DNA of 64,000 bases, from assembly GCA_947359465.1 (NCBI GenBank), contig OX375878.1:75188416-75252415 (forward strand). The letters are read 5' to 3'. The translations under genes were made by a program, and so were the position numbers. The notes beneath the pieces were generated by a model, which ran no database searches, was not told the DNA's origin, and saw nothing but the letters and a program-made list of their open reading frames with translations. Below, in pieces: positions 22,740-34,650 of the stretch. Position 1 is the first letter of the stretch, and each line of letters begins with the position of its first letter. Source of the DNA: Metellina segmentata (taxonomy: Eukaryota > Arthropoda > Arachnida > Araneae > Tetragnathidae).

Positions 22740-24534
22740 TGTGAATATTTATCACTTTATATTCATGGCACATGCTACATTTACTTTTAATTGAAGACTT
22801 GGTTTTCTCAGTGTTTGTGTTTTTTGTCATAAGACACATATTAAATATCCTTAGTACCATTACACTTTTTACTTCTTAGCGTATGGTATTTCTATTTACA
22901 CTCAAACAGGTTTAAAAATAGTACATAAGATCATATATAGTTCAATATAATTATACTCAATACTTCATTCTAGACCCTCTTATTAATAATATCTAACTAG
23001 TGCGTTCAATTTTTACGACACATTGAACTATAGAATATCATGACACCTCCGAAAAGAAAAAGTATAGTTTACGCAATCTACCAACATATGCATTACAGAA
23101 TTGTGTTGAGTTTTCTGACCTATATTTTTTCATGATAGAAGGACTTCTTAATTCATGGCTGTAAAACCAGAAAAATGGTCACGTTTCTGCCATTTCTTAG
23201 CCTATCATCAAAAATAAAGCTAAGTCTGATATCTTGGTAAGAACATATTTTGGATAATGTTTATCTTTCCATACAACTGTCAGGCTGCCGACCGAAATTC
23301 CATGACAAGTCGTAATGACACCACCAACTGCTTGTGCACACGTCTTGTATGTCCGTTACCTTTCGTCCAATTTACCTGGAAAGGGAGAATTTTATGGCAG
23401 TTGAAAAACCCTCGAAAATGAGACCAAGTGTGACAGAAAAAGTTGAAAAATCACTCTTGGTGCATTGTTTTCGGATTTTGAGTAGCTGTAAAGCTTATGG
23501 TGTAAACAATGTATGCCTCTGATTCCTTAAAGAAGGGTTGAGGTGGTAAAATGAATGTTTTTTGGACTGATCACAAGAGGAAAATTGTAATAAATATCAG
23601 CACTCTGACAACTGGGTTAGAAATTCTTGGAGGAAAATTCACTCAAAATTCTTTATTTTTACCCACTTTTATCACTGTACCCCTTTCGTAAATTTAAATA
23701 CGACTCAGTTTTAGTTAAAACGCATCTAAATAATTTTTAAAATACACCGTTAGTTCAATACATATTTACATGACACGGAACAAAACTTGATCCTATATTA
23801 AATCTACATTAAAATGTTCTAGATAATTACACATAGTGTTCATTTAATATTATTATGTATAATCTAAGGATCGAAATTTGGTTTAACTGAAACTTTGAAG
23901 TGGATAAATTATAAAGGCAACAAAATGGTAGTCTTATTTCAAATTTGTCAGGTAAGTAATTTTCAAGTTTTAAAAAAATTCTAAAATGACAGTTGTTTAT
24001 CCACTTTTCTAAAGGTCATTTCAAGTAAGTAGTACTAAGCACTCGCACTCATTCAAACATTTGAAAGTCTATTAATCCTTTTAAATACTTTGGAATTTCT
24101 TACAGGTCATATAAGCTGTAGCTTAGCACTATATTGCCTGGAGCCCTTTTACTTTACACGAATATAAATTTTAATAAAACCTGTTATATTTTATTAATGT
24201 TGATTCATCCGATTTAGTTTTCATAGTAATTTAATGCGTCTGTTGTTTTGATAGGCTCTGTAAAACACGAAACTTGTTTCGCAAAAGTGATGAATTACGG
24301 ACTGTAGTTGACATACAAATAGTGGTTTTTGTTTTAAAGGAAGTAATTAATCGGAAAATACATGGTGGTCATGACATAATTTTCACTTTTGGGAGTCATG
24401 TGTAGCTAAATAGAATAAATGTAATAAACCAAACTGAACCCAATTGGCAAAATTTTCGATACCTGCTGGGCCAAATTTCTCCCAATCGATGACTTTTGGT
24501 ACTATTTTATTTCGTGAATAACAGGTAGATAGTT
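22740..24534. other. Unassigned AT-rich stretch
   Basis: I see no supported gene, RNA gene, TIR element or tandem array. Short open frames (for example 23334-23522 plus) have no recognisable content. Confidence 0.5.
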
Positions 24535-24790
24535 AATTAATGTCACTTTGGAGCAACAAAACTGACTATTGCCTACTGTCCGGGAACAATCCTGAATTTT
24601 GAACCATGATCAGATGACGAGAACAGCACCTGAGCTGTCACCTCACTCTGCATCGCACCATGCCAACGTGAAGACATTTGAGGCCACGACAGATTTAGCA
24701 TGCACCAGCCTAGTTTCTGGATCTAGTTTCGAACATGCAGCCATCCAGTTGCTAATAAGTCGCTCTTTCAACTGGACAATCACTGCCCTT
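24535..24790 (-). repeat. SINE-like repeat family B, copy, minus strand
   Basis: It aligns over most of its length with the minus strand of 36210-36500. Shared blocks include ACTGTCCGGGA, AATTTTGAACCA, CAGATGACGA, GCACCTGAGCTG/ACACCTGAGCTG, GACAGATTTA and GCACCAGC. The high-coordinate side has TTTCGAACATGCAG, which on the minus strand resembles a diverged B box. No A box is visible. The 67-codon plus frame at 24599-24802 is a shadow of the repeat. Confidence 0.6.
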
Positions 24791-25194
24791 TTTTTCGCGT
24801 AATACATCTCACCATGTCTTCAAAAGTCTCAACATCAAATTTGGCTCAGTTCCATTTAGCAACAGATGCCTCCAAAGCGCAAAAGTTATTTTATAGCAAC
24901 ACTCATGTGGCTAAATGACATTAATACAAACTTTTAGTCTCTATTCAAAACTTCGTGCTGATTAAAATAAATTTTGAATCTTTCCTCATACATATTACCA
25001 TCCCAGTGGCGTACTCGTCGACATATAGACTTTAGCAAAACTAAGCCTATCTTTATCATAACCATAACTACTATAGGTAATTATTAATGCAGGAAACATA
25101 TAAGGCTAAAACTTTTTTGATGTTCTTGCAATGTTTCAAAATCCTAGTCTACTGAAATCGTGTTGATAGAATTCCGAATCTCCAATCATACATA

Positions 25195-25988
25195 TTAATC
25201 CTCCTTGTAGTTTTCTAGATGAGATGTCTTTAGCAAAATTTACCAGATCTTGATGGGTGAGATATCTTGGCAATAAAAATTGACCTGATCGTATCTCGTC
25301 ATCAAAAAGCGGCAATGTCTTCATTCGGAGTTAACCCTTCTTTGCATAATGGTGGATATTTCCATCATAACATTGAATGCCCAAAAATTATATAAAACAA
25401 ACAAGTTCACTTTAAGTTGATCGTGTATGGATACCTTTTTAATGTCCATTGCATAAAAAAAAAAACATAGCTGTCAAATATAAGCAAGTGTCACTATCAG
25501 TAAAACGAGCTTGAAGTTGTCATTCCGCTGTTTGTTGTAGTTGCAATAAACGTATGATTTCGTTTTTAATTTTGTTTTATTATATTTGAGTTTCTACTGC
25601 TAAAAAAGTGAAAATGAGTGGAAGAAAGGTTTGTAGCATGTGTTTCTGTTATTTTTAGAGCATTTTCTGAAAAAGTTTGCGTTTAATTTAAAAAATACCA
25701 CATGATACCATCATATTGTTTTTTTGCTAAATTTATGCTATAAATATATACTAAGATTTTTTTAACCATTTTCCCTTTAATTTTGAACATGAATTAGATC
25801 ACCTTGATTTATTTCACCAATAAAGAAAAAATCATGCAAAGAAGGGTTAAATTGGAATGCTTGATGGACGAGTTATCTCGTCACTATCAAAACTGATCAA
25901 AACTTGATGGACGACATATGTCGTCTTTAGCAGAATTGATCTGATCTTGATGGACGAGATATCTCGTCGAACCCACTTGGAGGTTTTA
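25195..25988 (+). mobile_element. Palindrome MITE family, copy D, with an inserted TTAA element
   Basis: The left edge reads TTAATCCTCCTTGTAGTTT and is followed by diverged palindrome units. After the nested element at 25335-25846 the clearest 43-bp units of the window follow: GATGGACGAGTTATCTCGTC, GATGGACGACATATGTCGTC and GATGGACGAGATATCTCGTC, spaced exactly 43 bp (starting 25862, 25905, 25948). The right edge is CGAACCCACTTGGAGG. Without the insert the MITE would be about 280 bp. Confidence 0.85.
25335..25846. mobile_element. 512-bp TTAA-flanked piggyBac-type MITE
   Basis: The ends are CCCTTCTTTGCATAAT and ATCATGCAAAGAAGGG, about 15-bp inverted repeats beginning with CCC, flanked by TTAA at 25331-25334 and 25847-25850. 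Perfect TTAA duplications and CCC-starting ends fit piggyBac-type elements. It lies inside palindrome MITE copy D, and copy A at 8.3 kb shows the same place without an insert. No transposase is encoded; the interior is AT-rich. Confidence 0.87.
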
Positions 25989-27929
25989 TGCTTAAATTCC
26001 TACTCAAGTTAATCTATGATTTTGAACTGACGAGAACTGCTATAAGTAATTGTTAATGTAGAAAACATATAAGTTTTATCCATTCTTTTAATGTTTTACT
26101 TCTAAAAATATCTGAAAGCATAAGCTTGTGTGAAAACGAATTCAATTAAACGACTACAAGATCAATGGACTGAAGATGCTTACAAGATATTCATTTTTTG
26201 GAAGAAAACTTATTGAGAATCCGAGCTTGTATGCCTTACCTTAATATCGGAATTCTTGTTTGTGGTTTCACACTCACATAACCTGGAGGAACGTAATTAC
26301 TTTATGAAAAAGAAAAGTAAAAAATCGATTCTTATTTTTGTTCTCTTCTTTTTTTTTTCCCCGAGTGAGATTGAGATGGGAATACGGATCGATCTCTCCA
26401 AGTCGGTGCTTCTCAAAATGCACAATAAAACTATCTCGCATATTTTGCTCATCCCTTTTCTGCTTTCCCGATATAAAAAAGGAGAGGGAAAAAACAGGTT
26501 TCCAATAAAAGGGACACCCGGACTGTTCTGCAGCTAAGGGTGCAGGGGGCGATAAAATCGAGCGTCGAAATAGCTAGGAGCTGCGATGATTTGTAACAAA
26601 TCCGTTACATTATGCCCGTTGCATGCGAATTACCTGCCTTGTTCTGTAATACAGAACGCTCGCTACTTATCGCTCCTCGAACATTCTTCGTGATTACCGA
26701 AAACTTTGGAATCGCTTCTTCCTCGCACGATCTTTTGCGATCGTGTAGGGTTGACGCCACAGACGCCATCTTTGACCATAACCTTCAGCAATATTAGTAT
26801 ATTTAACCCCTTGGGTACGTTTGACGACTGAGACTCGTCATGCACTTGTTTTGCCTAAGTTATGGATGACGAGTCTAATTCGTCATTCAAACTATGAAAA
26901 AATTAAATATATACATTCTTGTTCATGGTAATAGTCTTAAATCGCCTTCGTCGTCATGGCCTTAAATCAAATTATTTAATTGTTCTCTACAAAAATACAC
27001 TTTATTTAATCTGACTCCATGCATAGAAATATTTACACTGCTGCGTTATTAGACATTCTTTTCTGGAACGAACGAGGATATTTGAAGTGTACGATCTTTA
27101 ACATACTGTTGCCATTCTTATCAAATGAAAGTATACGAAAATATAACATTAACTAGTGTGCTAACGATAATACGAAAATATAACAGTAATTAATGTACCG
27201 GCTAGATTTAATTCTCAATCCAATTATCTCCTTTAGATAACAGTTTTATTTTTTAATTTTTGAAAGTGATAAAAGATATTAGCTAAGTTTTAGGTTCCAA
27301 GGTTGTTTCATTTGAAGACAGTAAACATTAAGATTTGTGACCAAGTATGTAACAAATTATGTACGGAATTATCACAAATTTTAACTAATTATATTTCAAA
27401 ATAAAAAACAACTGTTTTGCTCGTTCTAATGATCTAAAATACTATGTGCAGTCAGAATACAAAAGGAAATCGGTTCTTCAAAAAACAATTTAGTACTTGA
27501 GGAAAAGTAGAAAAAAAATACTACTTTCAACTGCTCTTCCCTGAAATATATTATTTTTGTGACAGTTGCATATGCCTGTAAGATAAGATACACGTTATTA
27601 ACATGCATGTCACAGATATCGACACTATTTGTATTGTGACAAAAATCTAAAAATAGATCGGAACAATACGTTACGGAAATCATTCATAATTTAAATATGC
27701 TTGATTATGACTATAGAGCTACACAGCATAGCTAAAAGTACCCGTAATAGTTCTTCGCTCTAACAAAATGCTTGAATAATATGATCATACAATGCAATGA
27801 GAAATCAGCACAAGAAGGTCAGAACTAAGCATCAAAAGGTGGATGCAACTGAAATAAATGTTCAGAATCAAATCGTAGTAACAAGACTGAGGATTAAATT
27901 TTCTCTTGAAATCTTTCATAAATAAGAAT
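25989..27929. other. Unassigned; includes TTAA/palindrome motif at 26.8 kb
   Basis: No gene is supported. The 26370-26790 block is GC-richer with overlapping frames on both strands (26612-26797 plus, 26663-26845 minus) and no known domain. At 26803 the sequence TTAACCCCTTGGGTACGTTT is followed by GACGACTGAGACTCGTC and, about 50 bp on, GACGAGTCTAATTCGTC. These look like one end of another TTAA element with internal palindromes, but I could not find its other end. From 26900 to 27921 the DNA is AT-rich and unassigned. Confidence 0.4.
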
Positions 27930-28575
27930 TAGGGATGCGACATCGATAGCAAAACATCTATGTTCAAAATTAAAACATCGATGTTGATAATACATCTATC
28001 CCAAACCATCCGATGTTTTTAAAATTCAGTGTATTTAAACTTGTTTCCCCATTTCTTAAAACTGGTTTAGCACCTAGTGATGCGACATCGACAGCAAAAC
28101 ATCGATGTTCAAAATTAAAACATCGATGTTGAGAATACATCGCCCCCAAACCATCAATGTTTTTAAAATTCAGTGTATTTAAACTTGTTTCCCCATTTTT
28201 TAAAACAGGTTTAGCAGCTAGTGATGCGACATCGGCTCCAATACATCGATGTTTTTTTTCTAAAACATCAATGTTTAGAAAACATCGACATCGATGTCGC
28301 ATTCCTACTTTTCAGAACCTTCATCCTTGGTCACTTTGGTCTAAAATTATGTTCAATTTGCTGATTATAAAAATTATGCAACTTGGTTATTTAAAAATTT
28401 TTTATAACGGTACTTTTTTCATTTAAAAATAAAACATCGACAACGTAAAAACATCGATAAGTATAAACATCGATGTTACCAAAACATCGACCCCAATACA
28501 TCGATGTTAAATACATCGATGTTTTTAAAAAAACATCGATGTTTTGAAAACATCGACATCGATGTCGCATCCCTA
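27930..28575. mobile_element. 646-bp hAT MITE made of ACATCGATGT palindromes
   Basis: The ends are TAGGGATGCGACATCGAT and ATCGATGTCGCATCCCTA, flanked by perfect 8-bp duplications ATAAGAAT at 27922-27929 and 28576-28583. The length of the target duplication and the TAGGG start fit hAT elements. The palindrome ACATCGATGT and variants recur many times. A ~144-bp internal segment starting GATGCGACATCG is tandemly duplicated (starts about 27934, 28079 and 28222). The frames at 27970-28302 minus and 28157-28426 plus are products of the repeat, not genes. Confidence 0.92.
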
Positions 28576-28583
28576 ATAAGAAT

Positions 28584-31309
28584 TAACTCCAGTAAGAAGT
28601 ATATTTCTTTATATATTTGATTACCCTTTTTTCATTTTGGAAGCATAATGTCCATTTAAATGATTATATTTCTTATAAATGGCTTAAAGTAAATTATGAA
28701 TTAACTGACGATACTGTCATCATAGATCCGCTGTTAAGAAATTATAGCATTTGTAATGCTCCGGTCTTTTATTGAACAATAAGTTTTTGTTATTTATTCC
28801 TTAAGGCCTAACTGAACAGCTAGACCAAGTTCATGAGAAGGAACAAGCTTAAGAAGTCCAATAGAATACAGGACTTACATATAGAGATTCTTCCTTATCA
28901 GACCAACGTAGGCCAAAAGATGACTTGAATAGGCTTGTTCAGAGTTAAATTTTGGACAATGGACCTAAATAATTGTTAGATGTATGATGCGTCCGTTCAC
29001 AAGCCTAGAAGTTTGAGTAATGTGTTTTTGAAAATCATATCGCTAAATTTGGGGGAAATCTTCTGGGAATCATTTTTTTTACAAAGCACTTTAATAGTAA
29101 AGTTCTTGATGCCATGGAGTCGGTGGTACAAAATGGCGCCATGCGACCAAACCCAAAAGGGTAATTCTAACCCTCCACCTAATCAATATACAGAAAAACA
29201 GAACGGCCTAAATACTTTAAACAGAAGAAGGCGATGAAATTGCCACATTTGACAGTTTGTAAAAATTTCACTTTCAAACGACGCTCCCTGCATACAAGAT
29301 GACTCGATATTGTCACTTTTTTATTACATTTTTTCTTTATCTTCATCGTCTAAGGAGAGAAAATTTCGGAGCAGGCTTGTATCGGTGTTCTGCATCTGGA
29401 ATTTCTACTTTGTGTTGCCATTTTAAAGGAATATTTTCGCCTTTCTGATTACTTTTGTTTTCGCAGAATATATAAATGAAATGAGAGAACCGTTGTTTTT
29501 TTTATTTTATTGATTAATGGGGGGCAATTTCTTCGTTCTCACTCTTTAAGGAATCAATAGAAACAATCTGTCGACTTAAATATGCAGGTGTTCACTATCA
29601 CATATTCCATTTTCTCAGCCTCGCTTATGTATTCGATTCTTTTCAACAGTAGGGGGATGTGTATTTGAATGTGGCACCTATTTACTGCTTCGAAAAGTTT
29701 TAACGGAATTAAAGATTAAAATTACACGCATTAGTACTGCTGGTAATCTAGTTTTTTATTAAGAGGGATGAAAAATGTATCAACATTATTCTTGAATGAA
29801 TAAATGAATAGAGACTACATGCGTTAATTTTGCACAGTTGATTTATTGACTGTATTTTATGACTGAAAGCTATTTATTGCCTGTTATAAAATTCTAACTC
29901 TCCACCTTTAGTTTAAAACTAAACATTTTTTAAAGAAATATCTTCATTTTTTAAGTGTAAACCAACAAACAGTTTCAACAACTCCTGCGAAGTTTTCTTA
30001 AAAATACTTGGCACTTAGCGCATGCGCATTTCGATGCCTGTAAAATTAAGATAATATTGCCTTCTGTGTGTTACGAGATTTTCAAGTAGTATTGAAAGTA
30101 TTACGTTAAAGCCTTAGTTGAGGTCAAACACAAAACTGGTTTCTAGTAATGCAGGAAAAACTGGAGGAAAGATAGATAGGTGTGAACCTCTCTGACGGTT
30201 AATCTACTTTTTAAAATATATAAAATATAATTATCTTTTTCTGAAAAGGAAGTTCTTAAATTTCGTTCTTTTATATCAGATGGTCAAGAGGAAAGTAATC
30301 TAGATATTTGGTTGGTATCAACAAGTTTTGGAACAAAACAAACCTTGCAAGAAGCTGTTATCATGACTTGTACTAAAATTTAAAAGCTATTTTTACAAGG
30401 TTAAACGCATTTTCCTTACAAATCCAAATCACCAATTCATCTAGACGGGATGTTATAGATAATATTTATAGGAGGTGATATTGTAGATACAATTAGGCTA
30501 TTTTATGATGAATATGTAACAATTCCGATGTTTTTAACTAAGTGCGTTGTAAGCATTCATTTCTCATATTAAACGCAATATTTGTTATCAAGGTGATTTG
30601 CATTCTTATTTTAAATAATTTATGTACTGTGACATGAATGCAATAGGGAAATTATCTAAATGTTGTTTCGATTCTATCAACTGTATTGTGTGTGTTCATT
30701 CCAAAGAAATATGCTTCTTTATCATTAAGATGCTTGTTTCACATTTTTACAAGTTGATGAATTGATTTAATCAATATTCTATTATTCTCTACTTTATTTC
30801 ACAATAATTTCATACTTATCGTTGGCTTAAAGAGAAATTCATTAAATGACATTTTTAGGAGAGACAAAACGCTTATTTCATGATGAAGATGAATGTAATT
30901 TTATATTGTGATGTGTTCAAAATATATATAACACAAACAAAATCCTTATAATTTATATTTTTTGGCCTAAAAGCTAAGTTATTCTTTAAAAGAATATCAT
31001 ACTGCCAAACAGCATGATATTCTTTTTGTCAGTTGATAAGTTTCTGTTCTATGACGATGATATTTGTTATGAGCGTTTTTCTGCGGTATTACTTTTTCAC
31101 ATATAGAGTACAAAGCAAGGATTTTAACTTAATATAACACATACACTTATAGTATTTTTAAAATTCCACTATTTAATAATGTCACTCTTTTAGTTTTTAT
31201 TTGGTTTCGATAACATGTACTACAAAATGAGTCAATTAAGAATTTACTTTATTAGGCACATCTTGTACATTTCAAAGAAAGAAAACTTATCTAGTCGTCT
31301 TACCAAAAC
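28584..31309. other. Unassigned stretch with a hairpin at 31.0 kb
   Basis: I see no supported gene. A perfect 12-bp inverted repeat, AAAGAATATCAT and ATGATATTCTTT, lies at 30989-31000 and 31014-31025 around a 13-base loop. The rest is AT-rich, and the open frame at 28980-29237 has no recognisable domain. Confidence 0.45.
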
Positions 31310-31660
31310 TAAATGAAGAATATCCGCAACCTGTTGCCTATGATGAGAGAGTACTTCTGATTATAAAAAAGTGACCTTGATTAAATTTACTTCACAATCA
31401 TACAAATTTAGAAAAATGTAACAAATACAACCAAAAAGTACACAGTTTTTATTGCGTTCTTTTGTTAGGATGTATTTATTACACTAAATGAGTAATATCC
31501 ACTTCCTGTTACCTATGATGAGAGAATACATTTGACTGTAAAAAAGTGCCCTTGATTATAATTACTTCACAGTCTTTAAAACTTTCAAAAATGTAAGAAA
31601 TACAAGAAAAAGTACACAATTTTTCGTGTTCTTTTGTTAGAATGTATTATCCCACTTTAT
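31310..31660 (+). repeat. Imperfect tandem duplication, about 177 bp
   Basis: Two adjacent related units. Both contain ATGAGTAATATCC/ATGAAGAATATCC, CCTATGATGAGAGA, AAAAAGTG(A/C)CCTTGATTA, AAAAAGTACACA and a GTTCTTTTGTTAG segment in the same order. Divergence is moderate. No coding role is visible. Confidence 0.75.
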
Positions 31661-31669
31661 CAAAAACTA

Positions 31670-31673
<4 letters not shown>

Positions 31674-31741
<68 letters not shown>
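31674..31741 (+). repeat. (GT)n microsatellite
   Basis: About 33 GT dinucleotides with a single GG interruption near the middle (31710-31711). Confidence 0.97.
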
Positions 31742-31744
<3 letters not shown>

Positions 31745-31999
31745 TTTAAATACGAAAGCTCTAGAAAAACTAACTTTAATTACTACGCTTTAACAGATGT
31801 AGGAAAATAGGTTGAATCAAATTATGAGAAATGACTATGATTATTTCACATGCATAGAACCTCTTCAAGCGCAGATAATACGAGAACTGATGCATAGTTA
31901 TTGTTTGAAATAAAATCTTGTTTCTTTGTTCGGAAACAACGTATAAAAATATATGGTTGAAACATGATCGCTCCAACTACACCAGCTTGAATTGTTACG

Positions 32000-32801
32000 G
32001 GTACAGCTACACTCTACGTTTATGAGTGATGGCAATGGCTCGGCGATGTTTTGGCGCACTTCTAGTAGCGAGTTACGATAAATTAAGGCAACCCATCTTT
32101 CGTTGCTGTTGTTGTGGTTTTCACGGCAACCTCGGCAAACGGAAACTTTCAATTTCCATTTTGAATATTCTAGAAAGTTCTTCCAAAATCCGTTAAAATT
32201 GTTTGATTTCATTGATTCGTTTGAAATTTTTTCTTTCCTCCCATTGGTTATTTTGTTTTTAAAATATCCTTTGATTGCATTGGTCCTTTTAAATCGTTTT
32301 CTGTGATACCATTGGTCCATTTATTTGTATTTTGACAGTTGTGGAATTTTTATTTTGTTATAATAGTTTATACGACAGGATTAAGATTTTGTTTTTTAGA
32401 CCATTTTCGTTTTCATTATTATTTTACGAGAGAATTCTGACGTTATCAGGTATTATTTCTTGCTTTTTTTTCTTTCGTAAATCTTTTTATTTTTCAACAT
32501 GCTCACTGTATTTAGTGTAATTGATAAGTTTCAGGGTATTCTTACCATTCGTAGCTTATTTCTCTGCTGGTTCACAAATGTGTTTTGATATGTGATTAAG
32601 CTTACTACTTTTTGTGAAATTTTTTTAAAAATATACTTTTTAAAACGTTCTGAAATGTGCTTAAAAAGTGTGTTGTAAAAAAAAAAAATTGTGACAGGAA
32701 AAGAGTTAAGAAATAATTATTTCCTTGGCGACTTTAGAAGTGCGCCAAAAAAAATCGCCAAGCCGTTGCCATCAGTCATAAACGTAGAGTGTAGCTGTAC
32801 C
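32000..32801. mobile_element. 802-bp TIR element, unassigned superfamily
   Basis: The ends are GGTACAGCTACACTCTACG and CGTAGAGTGTAGCTGTACC. The inverted repeats extend with mismatches to about 65 bp, including GATGGCAATGGCT, a GGCGAT block and TTGGCGCACTTCTA. Flanking 8-mers TTGTTACG and TTGCTACG differ at one base, so an 8-bp target duplication is likely. GG-starting ends and 8-bp duplications would fit Merlin-type elements, but hAT or P-like cannot be excluded. The interior is AT-rich. Opposing open frames (31898-32320 minus, 32103-32306 plus) overlap the end and show no domain. Confidence 0.75.
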
Positions 32802-33920
32802 TTGCTACGCTTCAACGTACACAGGCGATAGGATTGAGACACCGAATCACAAATTATTAGAAATCCCGTCAGACAAAAGCACGGAGAGGAACCACATCCC
32901 GAAAAACAAAGACAACCGCTCGTTCTTGGAAAGATCTATCGCACCCCTTAAGCCTTGACTTTTCCAATATTATCCGCACCTTTCGGGTCTTTTCACCTGC
33001 AGGGCCCGTGAGAGGTTCGGGAGCGAAAGGAATTCTAGGCGTTTTTATCACTTAATCGAAAAATAAGATTAAGCTGCTTTATTTCGCCGCTGCCCCCTCA
33101 CGAAGAAGGAAAAGAAAGAAAAAGTACAAAGAAAATCGAACCCGAACGCTGAAAATTCCTACCTCCGCAATTCAAATCGGGCAGATAGCTCCGCCATCAC
33201 GTATGCCTGCCTCCAATAGGTACGCGCATACGTAAAGAAGGATAGATTTTTTTCTATTCTTCTCTTCTACCATTCTCCCTTTTGTAGAAGGCATATATAT
33301 ACACGGAGGCTGGACGTTTTATGTTTTTTCTTTCGATCGATGCAAACGGTGATTCAGAATATCCATTTGCTTTTGAGTGTTCCACCAGCAGAAAAATTTC
33401 GATATATATACCCCTCTTTATATATGTATCTTTCAACGATCTTGAGAAATTGAGCCGAATCGGTACCGCTTAGCCCTGGAATTCTAGATAAATCGATTAT
33501 TCTGTATTCGATTCTAATTTAATTTTGAACCTTAATTGGAGGTGTTTGTGCTAAGCACCTATCTAAAGATGATTGATTAATATTAATCCGTATCTCGGAG
33601 GTTGTAAACTAAGGTTATCCTCTTCTGAGCGGGTTTGTCAACTGCACTTGGGCCTGCTAGTTTTATTCTGCAGGTTCGTATCCATCCTGGGTGCATGTCC
33701 CTTTTCTATGCAAATAGACCTTTTTTGACTGGATAAATGAGCGCTGAAAAGTTCTAATGTTCTAGGCTCAAACATATACAGAATGTTTGGTAGATTTTTT
33801 TCTTCTATTATGATTGAATCGAGTAACGGATTCTATAAATTATATTTGCATGAAAGTTGTATTCCCTGCCTAATTGTTATCAATGTGAACCCAAAAATGA
33901 AAGGACGTTAAGAGACTGCA
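32802..33920. other. Unassigned GC-richer block
   Basis: The 32810-33480 part is GC-richer than its surroundings and apparently single copy. Minus frames at 32869-33051 and 33254-33436 are short and unrecognised. No gene is called. Confidence 0.45.
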
Positions 33921-34650
33921 ATTTTGACAGGGATTATTACTCCAGCCTTCAGATTGATTTTTACTTGTTTCACTAGGCATAAATAAAAGATATGACCTAG
34001 TCGTTTTCTTCATGATACTTTAGACTCTCAAGAACGATGGCGAATAAGTTGGTCTTAGGGATGGACTAGATAGAAAATGCGCTCGGGATAAGCCTGAGCA
34101 GAGATTAATTTTGAGTATAGGGGAAAAGTGCGATCTTCAAATGTTCACTGCAAAGACTAGAGAGAGTAGTCTGGTCTTTTTTTTTCCCATTTCAACCTGG
34201 GAGGCACTAGGTAGACTGCAGGCCTTCTAGTCATAAACCGAAAAAGACTTCCATACTATTTATACATACTTTAATTTTGACAGGGATTATTACTCCAGCC
34301 TTCAGATTGATTTTTACTTGTTTCACTAGGCATAAATAAAAGATATGACCTAGTCGTTTTCTCCATGATACTTTAGACTCCCAAGAACGATGGCGAATAA
34401 GTTGGTCATAGGGATAGACAAGATAGAAAATGCGCTCGGGATAAGCTTGAGCAGAGATTAATTTTGAGTATAGGGGAAAAGTGCGAGCTTCAAATGTTCA
34501 CTGCAAAGACTAGAGAGAGTAGTCTGGTCTTTTTTGTTTCCCATTGCAACCTGGGAGGCACTAGGTAGACTGCAGGCCTTCTAGTCATAAACCGAAAAAG
34601 ACTTCCATACTGTTTATACATACTTTAATTTTGAAAGGGATTTCTTCATA
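33921..34650 (+). repeat. 353-bp tandem duplication
   Basis: Two nearly identical copies, starting ATTTTGACAGGGATTATTAC at 33921 and 34274, each about 353 bp. A third start (ATTTTGAAAGGGATT at 34628) diverges after a few bases. Differences between the copies are scattered single bases. The units contain no long open frame. Confidence 0.93.

Noticed and set aside
27970..28426. Opposing frames with repeated HRCF/RCF and TSMF peptides
   Set aside because: They are translations of the ACATCGATGT repeats in the hAT MITE.
31898..32320. 140-codon minus frame
   Set aside because: It begins inside the 802-bp TIR element, crosses its end, and has no transposase-like motif.
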